From contig NZ_CP143867.1 in assembly GCF_036416795.1 (NCBI RefSeq), positions 930,001 through 994,000 of the forward strand: DNA of 64,000 bases. Reading direction: 5' to 3'. Under the pieces are notes generated by a model. The model made no database searches and was not told the DNA's origin. It saw nothing but the letters and a program-made list of their open reading frames with translations. Numbering within the stretch: the stretch's first letter is position 1; each line of letters begins with the position of its first letter. This DNA is from Bacteroides sp. MSB163 (lineage in GTDB: Bacteria; Bacteroidota; Bacteroidia; Bacteroidales; Bacteroidaceae). Below, piece after piece: positions 28,581 through 37,524 of the stretch. The translations under genes and the position numbers were made by a program.

Positions 28581-29084
28581 ATGAACAGTATTACATTTCA
28601 AAAGGATTTGCTCGGAGTACAAGACGATTTATTACGTTTTGCATATAAACTAACCTCCGACCGTGAAGAAGCTAACGACTTACTCCAGGAAACCTCTTTA
28701 AAGGCATTAGATAACGAAGATAAATACATGCCCGACACCAACTTCAAAGGATGGATGTACACCATCATGCGCAATATCTTTATAAACAACTATCGGAAGG
28801 TGGTTCGCGACCAGACCTTCGTAGATCAGACTGATAATCTTTATCACCTCAATCTACCTCAAGAGTCCGGATTCCAAAGCACCGAAAGCGCTTACGACTT
28901 AAAAGAGATGCACCGTGTTGTAAATGCATTGCCACGCGAATATAAGATTCCATTCTCTATGCATGTATCCGGGTTCAAATACCGCGAGATTGCAGAAAAA
29001 CTGGGATTACCCTTAGGTACAGTAAAGAGTCGCATATTCTTTACACGCCAGAAGTTGCAACAGGAACTGAAAGACTTCAGATAA
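28581..29084 (+). CDS. ECF-type RNA polymerase sigma factor, copy 1
   Basis: This 167-residue sigma-70 family protein starts at 28581, with AAAGGAGA 5 bp upstream as a ribosome-binding site; the longer frame from 28527 is leader. Region 2 (DDLLRFAYKLTSDREEANDLLQETSLKAL, then NFKGWMYTIMRNIFINNYRK) recognises the -7 element. Region 4 (LPREYKIPFSMHVSGFKYREIAEKLGLPLGTVKSRIFFTRQKLQ) contains a helix-turn-helix. No anti-sigma gene is adjacent. It is followed within 273 bp by a copy differing at about eight positions. The regulon is unknown; proximity to glsA suggests but does not prove a link to envelope lipid control. Confidence 0.92.
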   Translation: MNSITFQKDLLGVQDDLLRFAYKLTSDREEANDLLQETSLKALDNEDKYMPDTNFKGWMYTIMRNIFINNYRKVVRDQTFVDQTDNLYHLNLPQESGFQSTESAYDLKEMHRVVNALPREYKIPFSMHVSGFKYREIAEKLGLPLGTVKSRIFFTRQKLQQELKDFR

Positions 29085-29150
29085 TCTGTGTTGCAGGATA
29101 AAAACAGCTATTACCTCATATAACCTAAACCGATAACGTTCAGATATGAA

Positions 29151-29194
29151 AAAGTGTTCATGAAGGGGTCAGAGACTACTTGCATGAGCACTTT
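29151..29194 (+). terminator. Hairpin after the first sigma gene
   Basis: Arms 29151-29162 and 29183-29194 pair at 11 of 12 positions. No U-tract follows, so it may be an mRNA-stabilising or pausing hairpin rather than a true terminator. Confidence 0.35.
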
Positions 29195-29228
29195 CCGACC
29201 ACCCGAAAACTATCAAAATACCACCTAA

Positions 29229-29248
29229 AAACTATCAATTGATAGTTT
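29229..29248. promoter_or_regulatory. Palindromic operator upstream of the second sigma gene
   Basis: A 20-bp perfect palindrome with the same ACTATCAATTGATAGT core as at 28449-28474, again centred 60.5 bp before the -7-like box (29299). A half-site (AAAACTATCAA) lies at 29206-29216. Confidence 0.65.
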
Positions 29249-29298
29249 ACCCCCTAAATATTACCTGAAATCCGTCTATCGGAGTAAGGTTACTTTCG

Positions 29299-29306
29299 TA
29301 AAATTG
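29299..29306 (+). promoter_or_regulatory. Promoter -7 box of the second sigma gene
   Basis: TAAAATTG inside ACTTTCGTAAAATTGCAA, identical to the block before the first copy, 51 bp before the ATG. Confidence 0.5.
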
Positions 29307-29357
29307 CAAAGTCAAAAGGCAAAACAAAAGAATAACTATTGAAAAGGAGAAATGATT

Positions 29358-29864
29358 ATGAACAACAGTATTACATTCCAAAAAGAATTGCTCGGAGTAC
29401 AAGATGATCTATTACGCTTTGCATACAAATTAACCTCCGACCACGAAGAAGCAAATGACCTACTCCAGGAAACCTCTTTAAAGGCATTAGATAACGAAGA
29501 TAAATATGCACCTGATACTAATTTCAAAGGATGGATGTATACCATCATGCGCAATATCTTTATCAACAACTACCGCAAGGTGGTTCGCGACCAGACTTTC
29601 GTAGATCAGACAGATAATCTCTATCATCTGAACTTACCGCAAGATTCCGGCTTTGAATGTACGGAAAGCGCATACGACTTGAAAGAGATGCACCGCATAG
29701 TAAATGCATTGCCCCGCGAATACAAGATTCCATTCTCCATGCACGTATCCGGTTTCAAATACCGTGAAATCGCAGAGAAGCTGGGATTACCACTCGGAAC
29801 AGTGAAAAGTCGTATCTTCTTCACCCGACAGAAGTTACAACAAGAACTGAAGGATTTTGTTTAA
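29358..29864 (+). CDS. ECF-type RNA polymerase sigma factor, copy 2
   Basis: This 168-residue protein starts at 29358 (MNNSITFQKELLG), with AAGGAGA 8 bp upstream. The frame begins two codons earlier with an ATG too close to that site. It is about 95% identical to copy 1; the differences include DREE to DHEE, KYMPD to KYAPD, QSTES to ECTES and the last residue. Regions 2 and 4 are intact, so both copies should be functional. Together with the repeated operator and promoter this is a tandem duplication of a whole transcription unit. It ends at a good terminator at 29931-29967. Confidence 0.92.
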   Translation: MNNSITFQKELLGVQDDLLRFAYKLTSDHEEANDLLQETSLKALDNEDKYAPDTNFKGWMYTIMRNIFINNYRKVVRDQTFVDQTDNLYHLNLPQDSGFECTESAYDLKEMHRIVNALPREYKIPFSMHVSGFKYREIAEKLGLPLGTVKSRIFFTRQKLQQELKDFV

Positions 29865-29930
29865 GAGAAAAGAGAAAAATCTGCAAAACCAATATATAGT
29901 ATAAATTTTTAGTTGTGTTAGAGAGAATAT

Positions 29931-29967
29931 GGGCAGACCGGGATAATATCCAGTCTGCCCTTTCTTT
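29931..29967 (+). terminator. Intrinsic terminator after the sigma genes
   Basis: An 8-bp GC-rich stem (GGGCAGAC at 29931-29938 with GTCTGCCC at 29953-29960) is followed directly by TTTCTTT. Confidence 0.8.
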
Positions 29968-30002
29968 ATATCTCCTCGCTCCATACCCGAACCGTATCCG
30001 AA

Positions 30003-30059
30003 CCGTAGTTTCTCCGTACATTCTTCGGTCAGAAGTACCTCTGTACGGAGAAACTACGG
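30003..30059. repeat. Inverted repeat between convergent transcripts
   Basis: An 18-bp perfect inverted repeat (30003-30020 / 30042-30059, core GTAGTTTCTCCGTAC) has a 21-bp spacer and further imperfect complementary CGGGTACGGT-type sequence outside. It sits beyond the sigma terminator and before the end of the sulfatase-GH16 gene, so it may end that transcript or be a dispersed palindromic element. Confidence 0.55.
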
Positions 30060-30109
30060 ACTTGGTACGGAGCAAGTACGACTCGGGTACGGTGTAGGTA
30101 GATATTTGA

Positions 30110-32530
30110 CTAATAATATTTCGGAGCAGGAGGATTTTCACCTTTATAATCTCGATTCGTATAAACGCGTATCCAGTCGATGTACATGGCAGGTTTGGCA
30201 TCTTTTTTCCATTCGGAAGGAATGATAGCACCAGGCCAGGCATTCGGGTTCGTAGAAATACCCGTACTGAAAATCAGGAAGAAGCCCAGCGGATCACTCC
30301 AAGGCCAGTCGGTATTACCATCAGCACCTTTGTGATGCTCAAAATAGGCTTGTCCGTTGACACCTCCTACAATGCGGTCGGGATACCACTCCAGCCAATA
30401 GATATTCCATTGAGACATATTGGCAAGATTGATGGAAGAAGTGACACTACCACCACCGCCTACGACACCGGCATAGTGGTTTTCGGAATGAAGCGTGAAA
30501 TGAGCACAATCGTTCAATGTCTTCTTAGGATTCTCCAAAAGATCGATCTCACCATTCTTCGGCCAGGGGCGGTTATTGTTTCCCATAAACCAGAGGGCAT
30601 CATTGAAACCTACATAAGGAGTACGTTTGAAACGTATTTCAATACGCATATTTTCAGTAAAGTTACACCAGAATTCCTTACTGCCAGGAAGTGAGGTGCG
30701 ATAGCAACCGTGGGAATACTTCACTTTCTTACCGAAGCGGTTGTCTATCGAGTCTTTCTCCTCTATACTCCAGATGCGCAAAACTCCATCCTCTACTTTT
30801 GAACATTTCCGGTTATCAACCTTTGCCGTACGTGACATATGCAAGCCTCTATGTTCTACAAAGCCAAGCGGCAGTCCCTTTTTCGTATCTTTATCATTAA
30901 ACTCATGTGCTGTATAAAAAGACCATCCTTTCATTTTAGGATGCATATCGCCCTTCTTCAAGTGCAGGACATCCTCCGGATTGTCATACACCAATGTTTC
31001 ATCATCTTTCGGCAATATCCTCTCTACGTCTTCTCCATCGGGATAGGGAACAAACTTGCCAGTAGTTTTCAGAATAGGCATAGTGGCATGTTGAGCTCGC
31101 AAATAGTCACTCAAAACTTTGACCAGCTCCTTCACTTTATCCGGATAGTATGCAGACAAATCATGCTGTTCGGAAATATCATCGCTCAAGTTGTATAGAC
31201 AATCGCTGCCGGTTTCGTAATAATGAATTAATTTCCAGTCACCTTTCACAACAGCACTTTGCGGAGCACCAATCGTTTGTATTCTCTCACCCCAATTATT
31301 CGGATAATGGAAAAATAAAGCACGTTCTTTTTCTCCAGTCTGTCCTTTCATCTGCGCCATAAAGCTCTGCCCGTCAATCTGCTGTGGTGTCTGATAATCA
31401 TGTACTCCAGCTATTTCCAACAGAGTCGGAAAGAAATCTTCAATAATGACTGGTGTATCATTCATGGTTGAGGGGGATGTTACATTCGGATAATAGACGA
31501 TCATCGGTTCGCGAACTCCTCCTTCTTTCAAGGAACCTTTTCCTTCACTCAATGGAGCATTTTTATCGGCACGGCCTATTGTATAGCCACCATTATCCGA
31601 CATGAAAAGAATAACTGTATGATCTGCAATGCCTTTCTGGTCTACATAGTCCATCAAATCTCCCAGGCTCTTGTCCATACCCTCCACCAAGGCAGCATAC
31701 TGAGCCTCTTTATGCGGAAGCCCTTTATCCATATACTTCTGATAGAAACGCTTGTCTGTCCCGAAAGGCGCATGCACGGCATAATGACTCATATAGAGGA
31801 AAAAAGGTTTGGACTGGTCAAGAGCCTTATCCATAAGCCCTTTTGCCTCCAACGTCAAAGCCTCAGTAAGAAAAGTATCTGTTCCATGATACTTTTCCAA
31901 ATCGGGCACAGCCCATATCATTGCCCATTCCGGTTTACCGGAAGCACCATATCCTTCTTCTCCCAAATAACTGCCCATAGCACCGGCTGCATGACCAGCT
32001 ATGTTATAATCAAAACCGATTGCCAATGGATTGGCAGCCGGTGTATCTATCGAGCCGAAATGAGCTTTACCTACCATCATGGTAGTATATCCATTTTCAC
32101 GAAGCAATTGTGGCAGGCACTTTGCATAAAAAGAATGTTCCAACCCGGGTTCAGGACACAGACCATTATAATTCCATGCTTCAAAATCCAGCGTTTCATT
32201 TTTCCGGTCAGTCGGTGTATCTTTCTTCAACGTCCAGTTCGTTACTTTGTGCTGGGCAGCATTTGCTCCCGTAAATAAACTGACACGTGAAGGAGAACTG
32301 ATGGGGCATGCATAAGCGTGTGTAAATCTGACACCTTTCTTTGCCAGACGCTCCATATTAGGGGTTTCATAAATATAATTCAGTTCGGTGGTATCATTCC
32401 AAAACGGTAAGGAAGTATCTTGCCATCCCATGTCATCCACCAGAAAAAGAATAATATTAGGTTTCTGCTGAGCTATGGCATTACCTGAAAGCAATGCCAT
32501 AGCAGCTATAGAGAGTATCGAATTCTTCAT
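30110..32530 (-). CDS. Bifunctional S1 sulfatase - GH16 endo-glycosidase fusion
   Basis: This 806-residue secreted protein (signal peptide 1-20) joins two enzymes. Residues 22 to about 490 are an S1 sulfatase: D32-D33 (LVDDMG), formylglycine motif SSPSR at 78-82 with Ser78 as the modified residue, GKAHFG and MSDNGGYTIG. After a linker (about 490-535) comes a GH16 beta-jellyroll domain (about 535-800) with the catalytic signature ExDxxE at E661-D663-E666 (NGEIDLLEN) and the flanking strand ALWFMGNNNRPWP. GH16 enzymes are endo-acting on beta-galactans, beta-glucans or poly-LacNAc. It is the last gene of the enzyme operon, 4 bp after GH29. With GH20, GH2, GH29 and an S1_11-like sulfatase nearby, cleavage and desulfation of sulfated poly-LacNAc is the best guess. 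Confidence 0.88.
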   Translation of the reverse strand: MKNSILSIAAMALLSGNAIAQQKPNIILFLVDDMGWQDTSLPFWNDTTELNYIYETPNMERLAKKGVRFTHAYACPISSPSRVSLFTGANAAQHKVTNWTLKKDTPTDRKNETLDFEAWNYNGLCPEPGLEHSFYAKCLPQLLRENGYTTMMVGKAHFGSIDTPAANPLAIGFDYNIAGHAAGAMGSYLGEEGYGASGKPEWAMIWAVPDLEKYHGTDTFLTEALTLEAKGLMDKALDQSKPFFLYMSHYAVHAPFGTDKRFYQKYMDKGLPHKEAQYAALVEGMDKSLGDLMDYVDQKGIADHTVILFMSDNGGYTIGRADKNAPLSEGKGSLKEGGVREPMIVYYPNVTSPSTMNDTPVIIEDFFPTLLEIAGVHDYQTPQQIDGQSFMAQMKGQTGEKERALFFHYPNNWGERIQTIGAPQSAVVKGDWKLIHYYETGSDCLYNLSDDISEQHDLSAYYPDKVKELVKVLSDYLRAQHATMPILKTTGKFVPYPDGEDVERILPKDDETLVYDNPEDVLHLKKGDMHPKMKGWSFYTAHEFNDKDTKKGLPLGFVEHRGLHMSRTAKVDNRKCSKVEDGVLRIWSIEEKDSIDNRFGKKVKYSHGCYRTSLPGSKEFWCNFTENMRIEIRFKRTPYVGFNDALWFMGNNNRPWPKNGEIDLLENPKKTLNDCAHFTLHSENHYAGVVGGGGSVTSSINLANMSQWNIYWLEWYPDRIVGGVNGQAYFEHHKGADGNTDWPWSDPLGFFLIFSTGISTNPNAWPGAIIPSEWKKDAKPAMYIDWIRVYTNRDYKGENPPAPKYY

Positions 32531-32534
32531 AACA

Positions 32535-34406
32535 CTACTTTGTCAGGATACCGACTTCACCGACCGTTACAACATTTTTATTATTTATCTCCGACAATGG
32601 TTCCAGCTTGAAATAACGTGCAGGATATGTTTTGCCAAACCGTACAAAGTAAGGCACAGGATTGTGCATGATATTGCTGAACTCACCGCTTGCTTCACAT
32701 TTAGTCCATGACTGACCATCAAGACTGACGTAGAAAACATACTTATAGATAGTTCCCGTTAAATCTTCTTCCAGAGAGGGAGCATAACTGAAACCATTCA
32801 CACTCACTTCATGTCCCATATCGACTACCAATGGTGTAAGTGCGGAAGCACGCCAAACCGTTTTCCGGTCCCCATCAATAGCCTTACGGGAATCTGCATT
32901 GCCACCAACCACCTGCCATCCATCGACAGGTACATCGCTGAGTTGTACTTCTTCATTTTTATCTGCAAGAGGTTCTGCATAGAAAAGACCGACCGCAGCA
33001 ACATTAGCCACACCACGGGCAGAGCGAATGGTTACACGAATGCGCTCCGGACGAGTATCAGAGAAACGTACAAGACGTTTATACCCTACTGTTGTGCCTT
33101 CTGCCATATGAATCCAGGAACCATCTTTATACGCTTCTACAAGGAAACTTTCAACACGTTGTCCTTTGGATATATCTTCCTGAATCATGAAAGCATTTAC
33201 CAACGCATCTTTCTGTATATCATATTGACGGACTGTACCGGAAGTTCCATGCCATGCCTCGTTTCCTTTCAGCACAAAATTACGGGCAAAAGTTTTCTTT
33301 AAATAACTGGAAAATTCTTTCAGCCGCTGCACATCATTTTCATTGATCACCCCACGAAGGTCGGGCGGAATGTTCAATAATAGAACGGAATTATAGCCTA
33401 CTGATTTGAAATAAATATTCGTCAGATGATTTAAAGACTTCACTTGCTTGTCCTGATCGGCATGATAAAACCAACCCGGACGGATGGAAACATCTACCTC
33501 AGAAGGATACCAGAAAAGTTCGGTAGCGCGAGCCACTATATCACGCCCGCCTAAGTCCTTTGCCTTTCCATAGATACCCAGTTTCTTGTTCTGTTCACCG
33601 GAACGGGGATAAATGCCCGGAGTCAGCGCCGTAGCACTCCATTCTGTTTCACGACCGATACCTCTTTCATTGCCTACCCAGCGAACATCATCACCCATAA
33701 TGGCTGTGACTGCTTTAGGTTGCAGGCGACGGATAGTTTTCAGTATGGCATCCCAGTCGTAGATTTGTTTCTTTCCATTGGGACCTTCACCATTAGCACC
33801 GTCAAACCACACTTCATGGACTTCACCATAATTGGTAAGCAATTCGGTCAGTTGCTCGATGAAGAACTGGTTGTAGGCAGGAGAATCACCATAGCAAGAG
33901 GCATTACGATCCCACGGGGAGAGATAAACTCCAAACTTGATACCGTACTTCTTGCAAGCATCCCGCAATTCACGTACCACGTCTCCCTTTCCACCTTTCC
34001 AGGAAGAAGAGGCTACGGAGTGACGAGTAGTTTTGGTAGGCCAGAGACAGAAGCCATCATGATGTTTGGCAGTGATGATAGCCATCTTGAAACCGGATTC
34101 TTTAAGAGTCCGCACCCATTGTTCGCAGTCCAGCGAGGTAGGATTAAAGATGACAGGATCTTCAGTACCATCTCCCCACTCTCGTCCGGTGAAAGTATTT
34201 ACACCAAAATGCAGGAAAGCGGTCAGTTCCATACGCTGCCACTCCAATTGTTGCGGAGTGGGTACAAGGCGTGAAGCCATTTCTATCTTTTCCGCAGCTG
34301 TAGCATCAGCGGGAAAAGCAACGTGCTTTTCATAATAAGTTTCTTGTGCCTGCAATCCGGAAAGGATTGTAAGACTGAGAACTGTAGTTAAAATCAGGTT
34401 TTTCAT
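32535..34406 (-). CDS. GH29 alpha-L-fucosidase with C-terminal carbohydrate-binding-like domain
   Basis: This 623-residue protein has signal peptide MKNLILTTVLSLTILSGLQA. The GH29 (beta/alpha)8 domain spans roughly 45-370, with HFGVNTFTGREWGDG, TAKHHDGFCLW and the nucleophile Asp202 in EVWFDGANGEG. A C-terminal F5/8-type C-like beta domain covers about 500-620 (VDGWQVVGGNADSRKAIDGD). The sequence resembles the GH29-B type that releases alpha-1,3/4-fucose from Lewis structures, though the subfamily is not certain. It sits between GH2 and the sulfatase-GH16 fusion in one operon (gaps of 25 and 4 bp). Confidence 0.9.
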   Translation of the reverse strand: MKNLILTTVLSLTILSGLQAQETYYEKHVAFPADATAAEKIEMASRLVPTPQQLEWQRMELTAFLHFGVNTFTGREWGDGTEDPVIFNPTSLDCEQWVRTLKESGFKMAIITAKHHDGFCLWPTKTTRHSVASSSWKGGKGDVVRELRDACKKYGIKFGVYLSPWDRNASCYGDSPAYNQFFIEQLTELLTNYGEVHEVWFDGANGEGPNGKKQIYDWDAILKTIRRLQPKAVTAIMGDDVRWVGNERGIGRETEWSATALTPGIYPRSGEQNKKLGIYGKAKDLGGRDIVARATELFWYPSEVDVSIRPGWFYHADQDKQVKSLNHLTNIYFKSVGYNSVLLLNIPPDLRGVINENDVQRLKEFSSYLKKTFARNFVLKGNEAWHGTSGTVRQYDIQKDALVNAFMIQEDISKGQRVESFLVEAYKDGSWIHMAEGTTVGYKRLVRFSDTRPERIRVTIRSARGVANVAAVGLFYAEPLADKNEEVQLSDVPVDGWQVVGGNADSRKAIDGDRKTVWRASALTPLVVDMGHEVSVNGFSYAPSLEEDLTGTIYKYVFYVSLDGQSWTKCEASGEFSNIMHNPVPYFVRFGKTYPARYFKLEPLSEINNKNVVTVGEVGILTK

Positions 34407-34431
34407 GCTATCGTATATTATAGGTTTCGAT

Positions 34432-37400
34432 CTATTTCAAAGGACGGATTGCAAACCGGAATGTGTAATCCTGCACAGGTACACGATACTGCGGCAATAC
34501 TCCAGGACCACAGGTAGCCGTACCGACTCCTGCTTGTGCTGCATCCAGATGAACAGTTATCACTCCTTCGCGCCGTAGTTGATTGATATGCGTTGCCGCA
34601 TCCAGATTCTCATCCGTAAAAGGAATCACACTAAATTGGAACGAGGCATCGGAACAGAATGCCAGCCCCTCACCTGCCTCATCAGCAAGTTGCATCCAAC
34701 GGACATCCGTACGATTACCCGTTGCTTGCGGACGAACATAATAGTGAAACATGCGCTCCACATCGGTGTGATAAATATCTATTTTACCGGATTGGTTACG
34801 ATCCATATAAGTTTCATGCTCTCCACGCCCCAGATAAGACACCTGACTGTAAGCATCGGGCATTTCAAAAGTAAGCCCTACACGCGCCAGTGAAGTGATA
34901 ACGGTAGTATCCGGTACGAAGTGTGTCTGTATATCCAATTCACCGTTTTTCTTTAATGTATAGATGAAAGAAGCGGTTCCCACTTTTTCACCACGGACAT
35001 TTAATAATTCCACTTTGGCACGTCCACCACGGGTAGAGGTCTTCACGGTAAGGGCACGCTGTGTCAACTGATCCAACCCGGCTTTCTTCCAGGCTTTGGC
35101 CCCTCCTACTTTTTCACGGTTGTCATTATCCGTCACCGGACGATAGAGGCTCAATGTAACAGGGGAAAACAGTAATTCTTTCCCATTATAAATATAAGAG
35201 CGAAGCGCCCCTGTTGCCGGATCTATATTCATTTCCACCTTACCCGAAAGTCTAGTTTCCGGAGTCCGGTAGTTCTTATTACCCGAAAGAACAAACTGGT
35301 CATAGGCTACTTCGTAATCCGTATTAATAAACGGAACAACATCCACAGGCGTCCAACTTAAGTTCAGATAAGCTTCACGAACATCAGTAGGTAAACGTAC
35401 AGCACCCAGCGTAACTTCAATGGTAGCGTGCGGAGCGGCATCTACCCGACGAGTACCGTCAGCAATCACTTTCCCATGATCACCTACCACCTGCCAGTGT
35501 AAGGTATAAGCATTCAGATTCGTAAAATCATACCAATTCTTTATACTTAAAGTCAAGTTGCTTTTATCAATCAATGTAGCCTTTATATATTGATATGCTT
35601 TCTTCACTTCCAGCAAATGCGGATGAGGTTCGCGGACAGCATTCACCAGACCATTGCAGCAAAAGTTCCCGAAACTGGGTACATTCTTCGGACCATAATC
35701 GCCACCGTAAGTCCAATACCAACGACCATCGGCATCTATTTCACGGAAAGACTGATCTACCCAATCCCAGATACAACCGCCCTGCACTATAGGTTCTGTT
35801 TCGAAAACATCCATGTATTCCTTCAATCCGCCTCCGCTATTGCCCATAGCATGCAGATATTCAGTCATGATGAAAGGACGATACACTTTCGGTTCTGTCT
35901 GGCGGGCATAGGCCAGCAATTCTTCCACACTGCGGTACATACGGCAGTAGATATCCGTATTATAATTCTGTTCGGCACGCTCGTATTGTATAGGGCGGGT
36001 GGTTTCAATGGACTTCATCCAATCATATGTTCGTTCAAAATTGATTCCGTTACCCGCTTCGTTGCCCAACGACCAGATCACGATACCCGGATGGTTCTTG
36101 GCACGTTCGTACATACGTTGCGTACGGTCCATGTGTGCAGGCAACCAAGTGCTATCCTTTGCCAATGAAGCCGGGCCATACCCCATGCCATGCGATTCGA
36201 TGTTTGCTTCATCTATCACATAAAGGCCGTAACGGTCGCAGAGTTGATACCAGTACGGATGTGTCGGATAATGCGAGTTACGCACAGTATTCAGGTTATG
36301 TTGCTTCATCAGGCAAATGTCTTCTTCCATCAGTTCTTTGCTGACAGTACGTCCCAACTGTGAATGTTCATGCCGGTTAGCACCTTTTATCAATATAGGT
36401 ACCCCGTTGATACAGAAACGGCCATCCTTGATTTCGGAAGTACGGAAACCAACTTTACAACCGGTCAGGTGTGTTATATGTCCTGCATCATCTTTCAACG
36501 TCAATATTAACGTATAAAGATTCGGATGTTCTGCACTCCAACGTTTTACACCAGGAAGAGACTGTTCGTCAAAGGTAATAAAATTATTCAAACCACGGTT
36601 CTTGACCGGTATTTCATTTTGTAATATTGTCTTTCCGGCAGTATCTTTCAGACTATATGCCAAAGTAGACACACCAGTCGCACTTCCTTCAACTGTTACA
36701 TTAAGGCCGAAAATTCCTTCCTTATACTCTTTCTTATCCAAAGAAGAAGTCACTTTATAATCAGCTATAAACTGGCGTGGAGTACTGTAAAGATAGACAT
36801 CCCGTTCAATGCCACTCAACCGCCACATATCCTGACACTCCAGATAGGAACCTGCACTCCAGCGATATACTTCAAGTGCCACGGTATTTTCTCCTTCCTG
36901 TACATAGTCCGTGATATCCCATTCGGCAGGAGTCTTTGAACCTTGATTATAACCCAGCATATGTCCGTTCACCCAGATATAATAGAAAGAGATCACACCT
37001 TCACAACAAATCACGATGCGACGGTCTTTCCAGTCAGCAGGAACCGTGAACGTACGGCGATAAGAACCTACTTCGTTCTCTGCATAAGGTACCAGCGGTG
37101 GATTCTTCTTGAAGTTGAACAAAGGATCATCAAATTCATAAGTTTCGTTCACATAAATAGCCGTACCATATCCCTGACGCTCCCAGTTACCGGGTACATC
37201 GATATCTGCCCATCCGCCCGTATAGAACGAAGGTTTATAGAAGTCTTTCGGACGATGATCGGGATTCTTCACCCAATGGAATTTCCATTTACCATTCAGA
37301 CTCATATAGTAAGGTGATTGCTCATAATTGCCTTCACCCGCAGCATCAGCATTCGCATAAGGCCATATATAAGTATGTGGTGCCAGTTTGTTTTTTCCGA

Positions 37401-37497
37401 TAGCATATTGGCTCTGCCATTCCGGCTGTACAGCCTGTGCTATAGCAGGGATGGTAAGCAGGCAAGTCAGACACAAGCTCAACAGGGTCTTTTTCAT
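34432..37497 (-). CDS. GH2 beta-galactosidase (LacZ-type)
   Basis: Start at 37497 (MKKTLLSLCLTCLLTIPAIAQ); 1021 residues. The LacZ domain order is visible: a sugar-binding jelly roll (SLNGKWKFHWVKNPDHRP, VPGNWERQGYGTAIYVN), an Ig-like domain, and a TIM barrel with acid/base Glu480 (WSLGNEAGNG) and nucleophile Glu546 (IMTEYLHAMGNS). It ends with a Bgal small-chain domain. It is exported, probably to the periplasm, where it would remove non-reducing beta-galactose from oligosaccharides made by the GH16 domain. It lies between GH20 and GH29 in the enzyme operon, with gaps of about 27 and 25 bp. Confidence 0.93.
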   Translation of the reverse strand: MKKTLLSLCLTCLLTIPAIAQAVQPEWQSQYAIGKNKLAPHTYIWPYANADAAGEGNYEQSPYYMSLNGKWKFHWVKNPDHRPKDFYKPSFYTGGWADIDVPGNWERQGYGTAIYVNETYEFDDPLFNFKKNPPLVPYAENEVGSYRRTFTVPADWKDRRIVICCEGVISFYYIWVNGHMLGYNQGSKTPAEWDITDYVQEGENTVALEVYRWSAGSYLECQDMWRLSGIERDVYLYSTPRQFIADYKVTSSLDKKEYKEGIFGLNVTVEGSATGVSTLAYSLKDTAGKTILQNEIPVKNRGLNNFITFDEQSLPGVKRWSAEHPNLYTLILTLKDDAGHITHLTGCKVGFRTSEIKDGRFCINGVPILIKGANRHEHSQLGRTVSKELMEEDICLMKQHNLNTVRNSHYPTHPYWYQLCDRYGLYVIDEANIESHGMGYGPASLAKDSTWLPAHMDRTQRMYERAKNHPGIVIWSLGNEAGNGINFERTYDWMKSIETTRPIQYERAEQNYNTDIYCRMYRSVEELLAYARQTEPKVYRPFIMTEYLHAMGNSGGGLKEYMDVFETEPIVQGGCIWDWVDQSFREIDADGRWYWTYGGDYGPKNVPSFGNFCCNGLVNAVREPHPHLLEVKKAYQYIKATLIDKSNLTLSIKNWYDFTNLNAYTLHWQVVGDHGKVIADGTRRVDAAPHATIEVTLGAVRLPTDVREAYLNLSWTPVDVVPFINTDYEVAYDQFVLSGNKNYRTPETRLSGKVEMNIDPATGALRSYIYNGKELLFSPVTLSLYRPVTDNDNREKVGGAKAWKKAGLDQLTQRALTVKTSTRGGRAKVELLNVRGEKVGTASFIYTLKKNGELDIQTHFVPDTTVITSLARVGLTFEMPDAYSQVSYLGRGEHETYMDRNQSGKIDIYHTDVERMFHYYVRPQATGNRTDVRWMQLADEAGEGLAFCSDASFQFSVIPFTDENLDAATHINQLRREGVITVHLDAAQAGVGTATCGPGVLPQYRVPVQDYTFRFAIRPLK

Positions 37498-37524
37498 GGT
37501 ACTATATCTCATTTTTCTAATTTT

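Noticed and set aside
28578..29864. The duplicated sigma genes as part of a transposon
   Set aside because: No terminal inverted repeats, transposase or target-site duplication flank them; the repeated unit is gene plus its control region only.
35590..36168. Plus-strand open frame of 192 codons
   Set aside because: It is the complement of the GH2 beta-galactosidase catalytic region.
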